In this document: positions 1 to 5,492 of the stretch, piece after piece
Layout of the letters: each line of letters opens with the position of its first letter
Numbering within the stretch: the stretch's first letter is position 1
Source of the DNA: CAKZML01 sp041571575
GTDB lineage: Bacteria; Pseudomonadota; Gammaproteobacteria; Steroidobacterales; BM003
NCBI GenBank assembly: GCA_041571575.1
Contig: JBFFTZ010000101.1
Location: 1 to 8,276 of the forward strand
DNA length: 8,276 nucleotides
Direction of reading: 5' to 3'
Position numbers and translations under genes: made by a program
Notes under the pieces: generated by a model
What the model was told of the DNA's origin: nothing
Seen by the model: the letters and a program-made list of their open reading frames with translations, nothing else
Databases searched by the model: none

Positions 1-425
1 ACTCGCATCCTGATGCCAAGCAAATTCAGAGAAGCCAGTGTCTGGCGTGCCCTGACTTGCAACGGCGCCAGCCTTTCAATGGCATACAATTTACCCACCA
101 GGGGAGCCAGGATCGCGGTCTGGTACCCACAACCGGAACCAATCTCCAACACTTTCTCGGGTTTTCCATCCTCCAGCAGCGCCTGGGTCATCAGCGCCAC
201 CACATAGGGCTGGGAAATTGTCTGCCCATGGCCGATGGGCAGGGCGGTATCTTCGTAGGCCCGGCTCGCCATGGCTTCGTCCATGAACAAGTGCCTGGGT
301 ACATTTCGCACTTGCGCGAGCACCCTCTCGTCGGTAATACCCTGTTCTCGCAAACGCCTCACCAGGCGGTCACGGGTTCTCGCCGAGGTCATACCAATGC
401 CGCGTATTCGTTGGTCCGCATTCAT
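1..425 (-). CDS. pcm: Protein-L-isoaspartate O-methyltransferase, 3' part missing
   Basis: Cytosolic repair enzyme that uses S-adenosylmethionine to methylate isoaspartyl residues in aged proteins. I translated about 141 residues from the ATG at 425-423; the C-terminal third lies beyond the left edge (the family is about 210 aa). Visible motifs are ALPIGHGQTISQP (residues 61-73, substrate-side loop), the SAM-binding motif I LEIGSGCGYQTA (93-104) and YAIER (114-118), whose Glu is expected to bind the SAM ribose. The ATG overlaps the surE stop as ATGA (422-425), so translational coupling to surE is likely. A G-rich stretch ending 8-9 bases upstream could serve as ribosome binding site. An in-frame ATG at residue 12 (392-390) begins MTSARTR, where some homologues are annotated to start, but it has no clear Shine-Dalgarno sequence. 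Family assignment is secure; the exact start is less so. Confidence 0.95.
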   Translation of the reverse strand, partial: MNADQRIRGIGMTSARTRDRLVRRLREQGITDERVLAQVRNVPRHLFMDEAMASRAYEDTALPIGHGQTISQPYVVALMTQALLEDGKPEKVLEIGSGCGYQTAILAPLVGKLYAIERLAPLQVRARQTLASLNLLGIRMR

Positions 426-1168
426 TTGGACAGCCACCCCCGAACCGACTCCAGTTGCGCGTGGCGAGTCAGGTCCACTTGAACAGGAGTAATAGATACG
501 CAGCCGCTGGTAATGGCATGAAAATCGGTGCCTGGACCGGCGTCCTGTTCAGAGCCGGCAGGACCCACCCAGAATATGTCTCGTCCCCGGGGATCCTGGC
601 TACGAATCACCGGTTCCGCCCGGTGCCGGTTACCCAGTCGGGTCACCTGCATGCCCTTGAGTTCATGATAGGCGACATCCGGAATATTGATGTTCAAAAT
701 ACTGTCCTTGGGCAGGGGATGCTTGACCAGTCGTTGCACGATATCCCGGGCAACCCGGGCGGCAGTATCCATGTACCGGGGCTCGCCCCGGGTCACCAAC
801 GAGAATGCGATGGCGGGCAGACCCAGGCAGCGGCCTTCCATGGCTGCGGCCACGGTGCCCGAGTACAGCACATCGTCGCCCAGGTTCGCGCCGTCGTTTA
901 TTCCGGAAACAACCATATCCGGATCAGGATCCATCAGTCCGGTTATTGCCAGGTGCACGCAGTCCGTGGGTGTCCCGTTAACGAAAAACACGCCCTGCTC
1001 AGACTCTACAACCCGCAGGGGGCCATCCAGAGTGAGTGAATTGCTGGCACCACTGCGATTCATTTCAGGCGCCACAATGATGGTTTCGCCAAACTCGCTA
1101 ATCGCTTCTGACAAGGCCCTGATCCCGGCGGATCGGTACCCATCGTCGTTGCTCACAAGAATCCGCAA
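422..1168 (-). CDS. surE: 5'/3'-nucleotidase SurE (TTG start)
   Basis: Metal-dependent nucleoside monophosphate phosphatase of the SurE family, cytosolic, linked to stationary-phase survival. From the TTG at 1168-1166 the protein is 248 aa (E. coli SurE is about 253) and begins MRILVSNDDG. The family's metal ligands then fall at Asp8, Asp9, Ser39 (in NRSGASNS) and Asn91 (in VVSGINDGANLGDDV), the usual numbering. An upstream in-frame TTG at 1195 would add nine residues (reading MGAVRRKSG), but that stretch contains the AGGAGG ribosome binding site, so it is rejected. The motif usually read APDRNRSG is APEMNRSG here. surE and pcm overlap by 4 bases. Upstream lies a divergent Smr gene rather than truD, so surE needs its own promoter or transcription arriving antisense through that gene; I found no convincing minus-strand promoter. 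Confidence 0.95.
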   Translation of the reverse strand: MRILVSNDDGYRSAGIRALSEAISEFGETIIVAPEMNRSGASNSLTLDGPLRVVESEQGVFFVNGTPTDCVHLAITGLMDPDPDMVVSGINDGANLGDDVLYSGTVAAAMEGRCLGLPAIAFSLVTRGEPRYMDTAARVARDIVQRLVKHPLPKDSILNINIPDVAYHELKGMQVTRLGNRHRAEPVIRSQDPRGRDIFWVGPAGSEQDAGPGTDFHAITSGCVSITPVQVDLTRHAQLESVRGWLSK

Positions 1169-1177
1169 ACCGGATTT

Positions 1178-1183
1178 CCTCCT
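1178..1183 (-). promoter_or_regulatory. Ribosome binding site of surE
   Basis: A perfect AGGAGG on the minus strand, nine bases before the TTG at 1168-1166. It decides the surE start: it lies inside the reading frame if the upstream TTG (1195) were used, and at good spacing for the inner TTG, which also gives the conserved N-terminus MRILVSNDDG. Confidence 0.85.
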
Positions 1184-1222
1184 GACCGCGCCCAATCCCG
1201 TTGTGTTGTTGACACAGCAAGA

Positions 1223-1250
1223 TCGAAATCGGCTTAACTACTGCTATGAT
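1223..1250 (+). promoter_or_regulatory. Candidate extended -10 promoter of the smr gene
   Basis: TGC-TATGAT at 1242-1250 is an extended -10 element (TGn plus 5/6 match to TATAAT). A weak -35, TCGAAA at 1223-1228, lies 16 bases upstream; extended -10 promoters tolerate weak -35 boxes. Transcription would start near A1257, directly at the foot of the 1259-1275 hairpin. A perfect TTGACA also occurs at 1209-1214, but no good -10 lies 15-19 bases from it. This is pattern matching only. Confidence 0.45.
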
Positions 1251-1258
1251 CTGATTAC

Positions 1259-1275
1259 CCCGGGGCCGCCCCGGG
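1259..1275 (+). repeat. Perfect GC inverted repeat in the smr 5' leader
   Basis: CCCGGGG-CCG-CCCCGGG: 7-bp perfect arms, all G-C, with a 3-base loop. It sits between the candidate -10 box (1245-1250) and the ribosome binding site (1304-1310), so it would form a stem-loop at the extreme 5' end of the smr mRNA. It has no T-tract on either side, so it is not an intrinsic terminator. A role in mRNA stability or as a protein site is possible but unproven. Confidence 0.7.
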
Positions 1276-1303
1276 AAAGAGGTAACTATACTGGATTCAC
1301 CGC

Positions 1304-1310
1304 AGGGAGG
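1304..1310 (+). promoter_or_regulatory. Ribosome binding site of the smr gene
   Basis: AGGGAGG lies six bases before the GTG at 1317 and twelve before the ATG at 1323. The spacing favours GTG as the start. Confidence 0.65.
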
Positions 1311-1316
1311 ACGAGT

Positions 1317-1880
1317 GTGACAATGCGTTATCCACCCGACATTCCCGAAGATGGGGACGACGACGAACTGTCCTTGTTCCGCCGCAGCGTTGCCGATGCC
1401 ATCCCCCACGAGCCAAAACCCTTCATCACGAAGCGTCCAAAGCCTCCGGCACGCGCACGCTTCAAACGAGCCGATGAGGCCCAGGTGCTTCGTGATAGCC
1501 TCGAGTTCGAAAGTCTCCATGGAATTTTCGACAACGGAGATCACCTGAACTACTGCAGGGAAGGCGTAAGCGAACAGATTCTGCGCAAATTGCGCAAGGG
1601 GCGTTACAGCCTCCAGGCGGAGGTGGATCTGCACGGACTGACTGTCCCGAAAGCCCGGGTGGAGCTAAACGACTTTCTTGCAGAGTGTCGCCGGGAACGC
1701 CTGAGTTGCGTGCGAGTCATTCATGGCAAAGGTCTTCGTTCAGGCAACGGCGGGCCGGTACTCAAATCCAAGGTCGCGTTGTGGCTGAAGCTTGCCAATT
1801 ACGTAATCGCCTATACCTCGGCCCGTCCCACGGACGGAGGCACTGGAGCCTTGTACGTGTTGCTCGAAAGAATACGCTAG
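1317..1880 (+). CDS. smrA: Smr-domain protein (SmrA/YdaL-type putative endonuclease)
   Basis: Small MutS-related (Smr) domain protein, 187 aa from the GTG at 1317 (185 aa from ATG 1323), the size of E. coli SmrA. Residues 1-55 are acidic then basic/proline-rich and look disordered. A family helix with REG...LRKLRKGRY (81-97) precedes the Smr domain at about 100-185, with DLHG (104-107), HGKG (136-139) and GGTGALYVLL (174-183). DLHG and HGKG are the conserved nuclease-type motifs; Smr proteins nick DNA or cleave RNA, and the E. coli paralogue SmrB cuts mRNA at collided ribosomes. Which substrate applies here cannot be read from the sequence, and the SmrA/SmrB choice rests on HGKG and the C-terminal GGTGALYVLL. 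It is the only plus-strand gene, head-to-head with surE and tail-to-tail with truD. The frame stays open upstream to 687, but that is antisense to surE and not coding. Confidence 0.88.
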   Translation: MTMRYPPDIPEDGDDDELSLFRRSVADAIPHEPKPFITKRPKPPARARFKRADEAQVLRDSLEFESLHGIFDNGDHLNYCREGVSEQILRKLRKGRYSLQAEVDLHGLTVPKARVELNDFLAECRRERLSCVRVIHGKGLRSGNGGPVLKSKVALWLKLANYVIAYTSARPTDGGTGALYVLLERIR

Positions 1881-2941
1881 GCTTCGGGCTTTGAGTGCCG
1901 GGCCTCCCGGCAGTCGAGCAACTCCCGCAGTACGGCGGTCGCAAAACACCCGCTGGGAAGAGTGAAAGCCAACTCAAGCGAGTCGTCTGAAAAGGCCCAG
2001 CTCATTTCGGCCACATCCAGGACAAGGCGTCGCCGGTCGGCCTTGACCCGAGATGCACACAGGCCATCCACCCAGGCCGAATAAGCCGCGAGAACCCCTT
2101 GCTCCAGCGCAAGCGCTTCACCCACTGGTTGCATCCCCGATTCGCCGGGCATAGGGCCCGTGGGGCCCACATCCCTGGAGGCCAGCCTGCCAAGAATTTC
2201 CTCATCCACAGTCTCTGCCACAAACAGGCTCCGGGAGCCGGCCAGCATTAACAGCTCTCCGGGCAATGCGGTGTTCCAATTCCCTTCCCGGATTCGTCTT
2301 GCCAGCACTTCGTTAAACAGTGCCGACCGGGCGGCGGAAAAGGCAAACTCCCGGTCATTACGATGCCAGCGCCTGCGCGGGTCAGACAGGACTCTTTGCG
2401 CAAGTCCAAGGTTACCCATATCGCGACCGAAACGTTGATCGCCAAAGAAATTGGGAACCCCGCCTTTGGCCACACGTTGCAAACGGGCCTCCAGAGCTTC
2501 CCGGTCTCCTTCCAGTTGCCTGATCACCAGGCGAAACTTGTTCCCCCGGTGAGTGCCACGCCTGAGCTTGCGGCGATGCGCGGTAGCTGCCAGGACTTTG
2601 AATCCCTGGGTCTCAAGGGCGAGCCATTCATCGCAGCTCAACGCCCCTCCCGGCAACGAGAAATACTGTCGTGTCACGGCCCAGCGATCCTTCAGACCCG
2701 AGTAGCCCAGGTCTCGACGCTGCACCTCTGCCAGGCGGGCAATCTGGCCTGCTACCCAGGCAGTATTGCAGTCGGTCTTCTCAACCCACAGGAGGATATG
2801 TTCACCCTCCCCGTCAGGCTCAAAGCCCAGCACTTCCTCCACCTGGAAGTCCTCGCTCTTGCAGCGCATCACCCCTGAGGCCGAATACGGACCCAGGGCA
2901 AGCACCTCCGACCAGGAGAATTCAGGGTGTGTCTCAGTCAT
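1877..2941 (-). CDS. truD: tRNA pseudouridine(13) synthase TruD
   Basis: Converts U13 of tRNA-Glu to pseudouridine. The protein is 354 aa, close to E. coli TruD (349). It shows DFQVEE (31-36) near the N-terminus, the catalytic block GYSGLKDRWAVTRQ (79-92) with Asp85 as nucleophile, and VPNFFGDQRFG (162-172), all diagnostic of the TruD family; the TruD insertion domain follows. The ATG at 2941-2939 has only a weak GGA nine bases upstream, and I saw no convincing promoter in the 70 bp after ftsB, so it may depend on read-through of the ftsB terminator. Its TAG stop shares CTAG (1877-1880) with the stop of the opposing smr gene. No terminator follows it on the minus strand, so transcripts could run antisense through smr toward surE. 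Confidence 0.97.
   Translation of the reverse strand: MTETHPEFSWSEVLALGPYSASGVMRCKSEDFQVEEVLGFEPDGEGEHILLWVEKTDCNTAWVAGQIARLAEVQRRDLGYSGLKDRWAVTRQYFSLPGGALSCDEWLALETQGFKVLAATAHRRKLRRGTHRGNKFRLVIRQLEGDREALEARLQRVAKGGVPNFFGDQRFGRDMGNLGLAQRVLSDPRRRWHRNDREFAFSAARSALFNEVLARRIREGNWNTALPGELLMLAGSRSLFVAETVDEEILGRLASRDVGPTGPMPGESGMQPVGEALALEQGVLAAYSAWVDGLCASRVKADRRRLVLDVAEMSWAFSDDSLELAFTLPSGCFATAVLRELLDCREARHSKPEA
1896..1912. repeat. Perfect inverted repeat just past the smr stop, inside truD
   Basis: TGCCGGG-CCT-CCCGGCA: 7-bp perfect arms and a 3-base loop, starting 16 bases after the smr stop and encoding part of the TruD C-terminus on the other strand. No T-run follows on either strand, so it is not a classic terminator. 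It could protect the smr 3' end or act as a Rho-associated stop; this is inference. Confidence 0.6.
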
Positions 2942-2993
2942 AAATTATTGTCCGATAAATGCCGGCGCAGCCCGGGCGGCTGGCCAAAACGAC

Positions 2994-3027
2994 AAAGAAA
3001 AAGGCGAGTCCCTAAGGGGTCTCGCCC
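2994..3027 (-). terminator. Intrinsic terminator overlapping the ftsB stop
   Basis: On the minus strand GGCGAG pairs with CTCGCC (3003-3008 with 3021-3026). A mismatch and three more G-C pairs lead to a 4-base loop, and the stem is followed by TTTTTCTTT (complement of 2994-3002). The ftsB TAG (3012-3014) lies at the loop and the 5' arm encodes the last residues of FtsB. This should end or attenuate the pyrG-kdsA-eno-ftsB transcript before truD. Confidence 0.82.
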
Positions 3028-3314
3028 TCTTTTGTTTTGGTATCTGGATCGGCAAGAAAAATCAGTTGCTCGTCCGACTTGATCATGCCCAGTTCACTGC
3101 GCGCACGCTCTTCGACCGCAGCAGTGCCCTCTTTCAAATCCATGACCTCGGCTTCCAGGGTATCGTTGCGCTCGCTCAGCCTCTTGTTTTCTTCTACCTG
3201 GGCATCGACTTCATTATGCAAACGCCAAAGCTCCGGGATCCCGTTTTCTCCGAGCCACAATCTTGCCTGCAACACCAGCAGTAAGAGCAATAGTAATACC
3301 GCGATTAACCGCAT
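3012..3314 (-). CDS. ftsB: Cell division protein FtsB
   Basis: Bitopic inner-membrane protein that, in the known system, joins FtsL and FtsQ in the divisome and helps activate septal peptidoglycan synthesis. It is 100 aa (E. coli 103). Residues 2-22 form one membrane segment with a run of seven leucines; about 29-72 is a periplasmic coiled coil. The conserved LWLGENGI (19-26) and EERARSELGM (68-77) match the family. The ATG at 3314-3312 is four bases after the eno TGA, with only a weak ribosome binding site, so translational coupling to eno is likely. The frame is open 69 codons further upstream, but that is eno in another frame. The leucine run uses mixed codons including the rarer TTA and CTA, which could slow early translation. 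The C-terminal codons double as the terminator stem. ispD, the usual next gene, is absent. Confidence 0.95.
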   Translation of the reverse strand: MRLIAVLLLLLLLVLQARLWLGENGIPELWRLHNEVDAQVEENKRLSERNDTLEAEVMDLKEGTAAVEERARSELGMIKSDEQLIFLADPDTKTKEGETP

Positions 3315-3318
3315 AGGC

Positions 3319-4605
3319 TCATGGCAGACGGATCGGGAAAGCGCTGCGGCCTGCGTAGGCAGCATCGTCACCCAGCTGTTCCTGAATACGAAGCAACTGG
3401 TTGTACTTGGCAAGGCGATCCGAGCGAGACATAGAGCCGGTCTTGATCTGGGAGGCCGTGGTCGCCGCCGCGATATCGGCGATAGTGCTGTCCTCGGTCT
3501 CACCGGAGCGATGGGAAACAACGGCCGCGTAACCCGCTTCTTCGGCCATGGCGATGGCTTCCAGGGTTTCGGTCAAGGTGCCGATCTGATTAGGCTTGAT
3601 CAAGATCGCGTTGGCCACATCCATCCCGATGCCCTTGGCCAGAATTTCAGTATTGGTCACGAACAGGTCGTCACCGACCAGCTGCACCCGGTCTCCCAGG
3701 CGACGGGTCAGGACCTGCCAGCCATCCCAGTCACTCTCGTCCATGCCGTCTTCGATGGTGATAATGGGGTAGCGATCAACCAGTTCGGCCAGGTATTCCA
3801 CGAACTCTTCCGAGGTAAAGCTGCGGCCCTCTGATTCCAGGTTGTACTTGCCGTCCTTGTAAAATTCGCTGCTGGCCACATCCAGACCCAGGAACACATC
3901 TTCCCCTGCCTTGTACCCGGCGCGTTCAATGGCAACCAGGATTGTCTTCAGTGCTTCTTCATTGGACGACAGGTCAGGAGCAAAACCACCCTCGTCACCC
4001 ACTGCAGTATTCAAGCCTTTCTCGCTCAGCACCGCACGCAGTGTATGGAAGATCTCGGCACCACAACGCAGGGCCTCGCCCAGGTTGGCCGCGCCTACCG
4101 GCAGGACCATGAATTCCTGAATGTCCACGCTGTTATCCGCATGGGCGCCGCCATTGATGATGTTCATCATCGGCACCGGCAGGGTCTTGGCTCCCGGCCC
4201 GCCCAGGTAGGCATAAAGGGCGATGCCCGCGTCAGCCGCTGCCGCGTGGGCCGCAGCCAGGGACACTGCCAGGATCGCGTTGGCGCCCAGGCGTGACTTG
4301 TTGGGAGTACCGTCCAGCTCGCACATCTTGTCATCGATGCCGCGCTGGTCGGTGACCTCCATTCCCAACAGGGCATCACGAATTTCACCGTTCACATAGC
4401 CCACGGCGGTAAGAACGCCCTTGCCCATATAACGCGCCTTGTCGCCATCACGCAGCTCAACAGCTTCACGACTGCCGGTAGATGCGCCAGAGGGCACGGC
4501 CGCGCGGCCCATGGTGCCGGAGCTGAGAATGACGTCGGCTTCCACGGTCGGGTTGCCACGGGAATCAATTATTTCACGGCCGCGGATATCGGCAATAACA
4601 CTCAT
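3319..4605 (-). CDS. eno: Enolase (phosphopyruvate hydratase)
   Basis: Interconverts 2-phosphoglycerate and phosphoenolpyruvate in glycolysis and gluconeogenesis; cytosolic, and in many relatives part of the RNA degradosome. It is 428 aa, full length (E. coli 432). The N-terminal IDSRGNPTVE (13-22) and loop SGASTGSRE (39-47) are intact. His155 (GGAHADN), catalytic Glu205 (VGDEGGFAP), metal ligands Asp242, Glu285 (IEDGMDESD) and Asp312 (GDDLFVTN), catalytic Lys337 (signature ILIKPNQIGTLTET, 334-347), SHRSGETED (364-372) and IKTGSMSRSDR (387-397) are all present. An AGGAGA ribosome binding site (4614-4619) lies eight bases before the ATG. It sits 35 bp after kdsA and 4 bp before ftsB, so co-transcription is very likely. 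Its product PEP is a substrate of the upstream kdsA enzyme. Confidence 0.99.
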   Translation of the reverse strand: MSVIADIRGREIIDSRGNPTVEADVILSSGTMGRAAVPSGASTGSREAVELRDGDKARYMGKGVLTAVGYVNGEIRDALLGMEVTDQRGIDDKMCELDGTPNKSRLGANAILAVSLAAAHAAAADAGIALYAYLGGPGAKTLPVPMMNIINGGAHADNSVDIQEFMVLPVGAANLGEALRCGAEIFHTLRAVLSEKGLNTAVGDEGGFAPDLSSNEEALKTILVAIERAGYKAGEDVFLGLDVASSEFYKDGKYNLESEGRSFTSEEFVEYLAELVDRYPIITIEDGMDESDWDGWQVLTRRLGDRVQLVGDDLFVTNTEILAKGIGMDVANAILIKPNQIGTLTETLEAIAMAEEAGYAAVVSHRSGETEDSTIADIAAATTASQIKTGSMSRSDRLAKYNQLLRIQEQLGDDAAYAGRSAFPIRLP

Positions 4606-4613
4606 TGGTAATC

Positions 4614-4619
4614 TCTCCT
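4614..4619 (-). promoter_or_regulatory. Ribosome binding site of eno
   Basis: AGGAGA on the minus strand, eight bases before the eno ATG (4605-4603), the strongest such site in the pyrG-ftsB run. This fits a highly translated glycolytic gene. The 35-bp kdsA-eno gap shows no terminator or clear promoter. Confidence 0.75.
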
Positions 4620-4640
4620 GGTTGGTTATCGCACGGGTGC

Positions 4641-5480
4641 CTACAGGCCCAGTCGCGACTCCTCAAAATCTGTGGACTTAACAATACGGTCCAGCTCACA
4701 AAGGGTTTCAAGTAAAGGCCGCATGCGGTCCAGCGGCCAGGCATTCGGGCCGTCGCTAAGCGCTTTTTCCGGATCGGGGTGGGTTTCCATGAACAGTCCG
4801 GATATTCCTGCAGCCACCGCAGCACGCGCCAGTACCGGCACGAATTCACGCTGTCCGCCGGAAGAGGTTCCTTTGCCGCCGGGCAACTGAACCGAATGGG
4901 TGCCATCAAATACCACCGGGGCACCGGTTGAACGCATTACCGCCAGCGAACGCATGTCGGACACCAGGTTGTTATAACCAAAGGTGAACCCCCGCTCGCA
5001 AACCATGATCTGCTGGTTGCCGGTGGAACGTGCCTTGTCCACCACGTTACCCATCTCCCAGGGCGACAGAAACTGGCCTTTCTTGATATTGACCGGAATC
5101 CCCTGGCTGGCAACGTTCAGAATGTAATTTGTCTGCCTGCAAAGGAATGCAGGGGTCTGCAACACGTCCACCACGCTGGCCACTTCGGCCATGGGTGTGT
5201 CCTCGTGCACATCGGTGATCACCGGCACACCAATTTGGCGCTTCACCTCTGACAGGATTCTCAGACCCTCTTCCATGCCGGGGCCACGGAAGCTGTCCCG
5301 GGAAGAGCGATTGGCCTTGTCAAAGGAGGACTTATAAATAAAGCCCATGCCCAGGCGGGCGGTCAGCTCCTTGAGCTGCCCGGCTGTATCCAATGCCAAT
5401 TGTTCACTCTCCACCACGCAGGGACCTGCGATCAGGAACAGGGGTTGGTCAATACCGACTTCAAAGCCACAAAGCTTCAT
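4641..5480 (-). CDS. kdsA: KDO-8-phosphate synthase, metal-dependent type
   Basis: Condenses PEP with D-arabinose 5-phosphate to 3-deoxy-D-manno-octulosonate 8-phosphate, the committed step to Kdo of the lipopolysaccharide inner core; cytosolic. It is 279 aa, full length, a DAHP-synthetase-family barrel. Conserved motifs are IAGPCVVES (17-25), KSSFDKANRSS (50-60), NIKKGQF (131-137), ERGFTFGYNNL (162-172) and METHPDPEKALSD (231-243). Cys21, His195, Glu232 and Asp243 line up, ten residues on, with the metal ligands Cys11/His185/Glu222/Asp233 of the Aquifex aeolicus enzyme; E. coli has Asn in place of Cys and needs no metal. A second oddity is RQTN (115-118), where the family mostly has RQTD. 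AAGAGG (5487-5492) directly after the pyrG stop gives six-base spacing to the ATG. It lies between pyrG and eno in one operon. Confidence 0.97.
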   Translation of the reverse strand: MKLCGFEVGIDQPLFLIAGPCVVESEQLALDTAGQLKELTARLGMGFIYKSSFDKANRSSRDSFRGPGMEEGLRILSEVKRQIGVPVITDVHEDTPMAEVASVVDVLQTPAFLCRQTNYILNVASQGIPVNIKKGQFLSPWEMGNVVDKARSTGNQQIMVCERGFTFGYNNLVSDMRSLAVMRSTGAPVVFDGTHSVQLPGGKGTSSGGQREFVPVLARAAVAAGISGLFMETHPDPEKALSDGPNAWPLDRMRPLLETLCELDRIVKSTDFEESRLGL

Positions 5481-5492
5481 TACGAGCCTCTT

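Noticed and set aside
1209..1214. Perfect TTGACA as the smr -35 box
   Set aside because: The good -10 (TATGAT, 1245-1250) is 30 bases away and no acceptable -10 lies at 15-19 bases, so it is probably chance or part of another site.
687..1316. Open frame extending the smr gene upstream by 210 codons
   Set aside because: It is exactly antisense to surE, shows no motifs, and the strong ribosome binding site and family length place the smr start at 1317.
1098..1634. 178-codon minus-strand frame opposite smr
   Set aside because: A shadow frame in a GC-rich gene. It would be a candidate only if the minus strand were shown to be translated there.
3315..3521. 69-codon N-terminal extension of FtsB
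   Set aside because: It lies inside eno in another frame and is Arg/Pro/Ser-rich; the family starts at the ATG just before the membrane segment.
3037..3834. 265-codon plus-strand frame opposite ftsB and eno
   Set aside because: A shadow of two certain genes; its translation is low-complexity and resembles no family I know.
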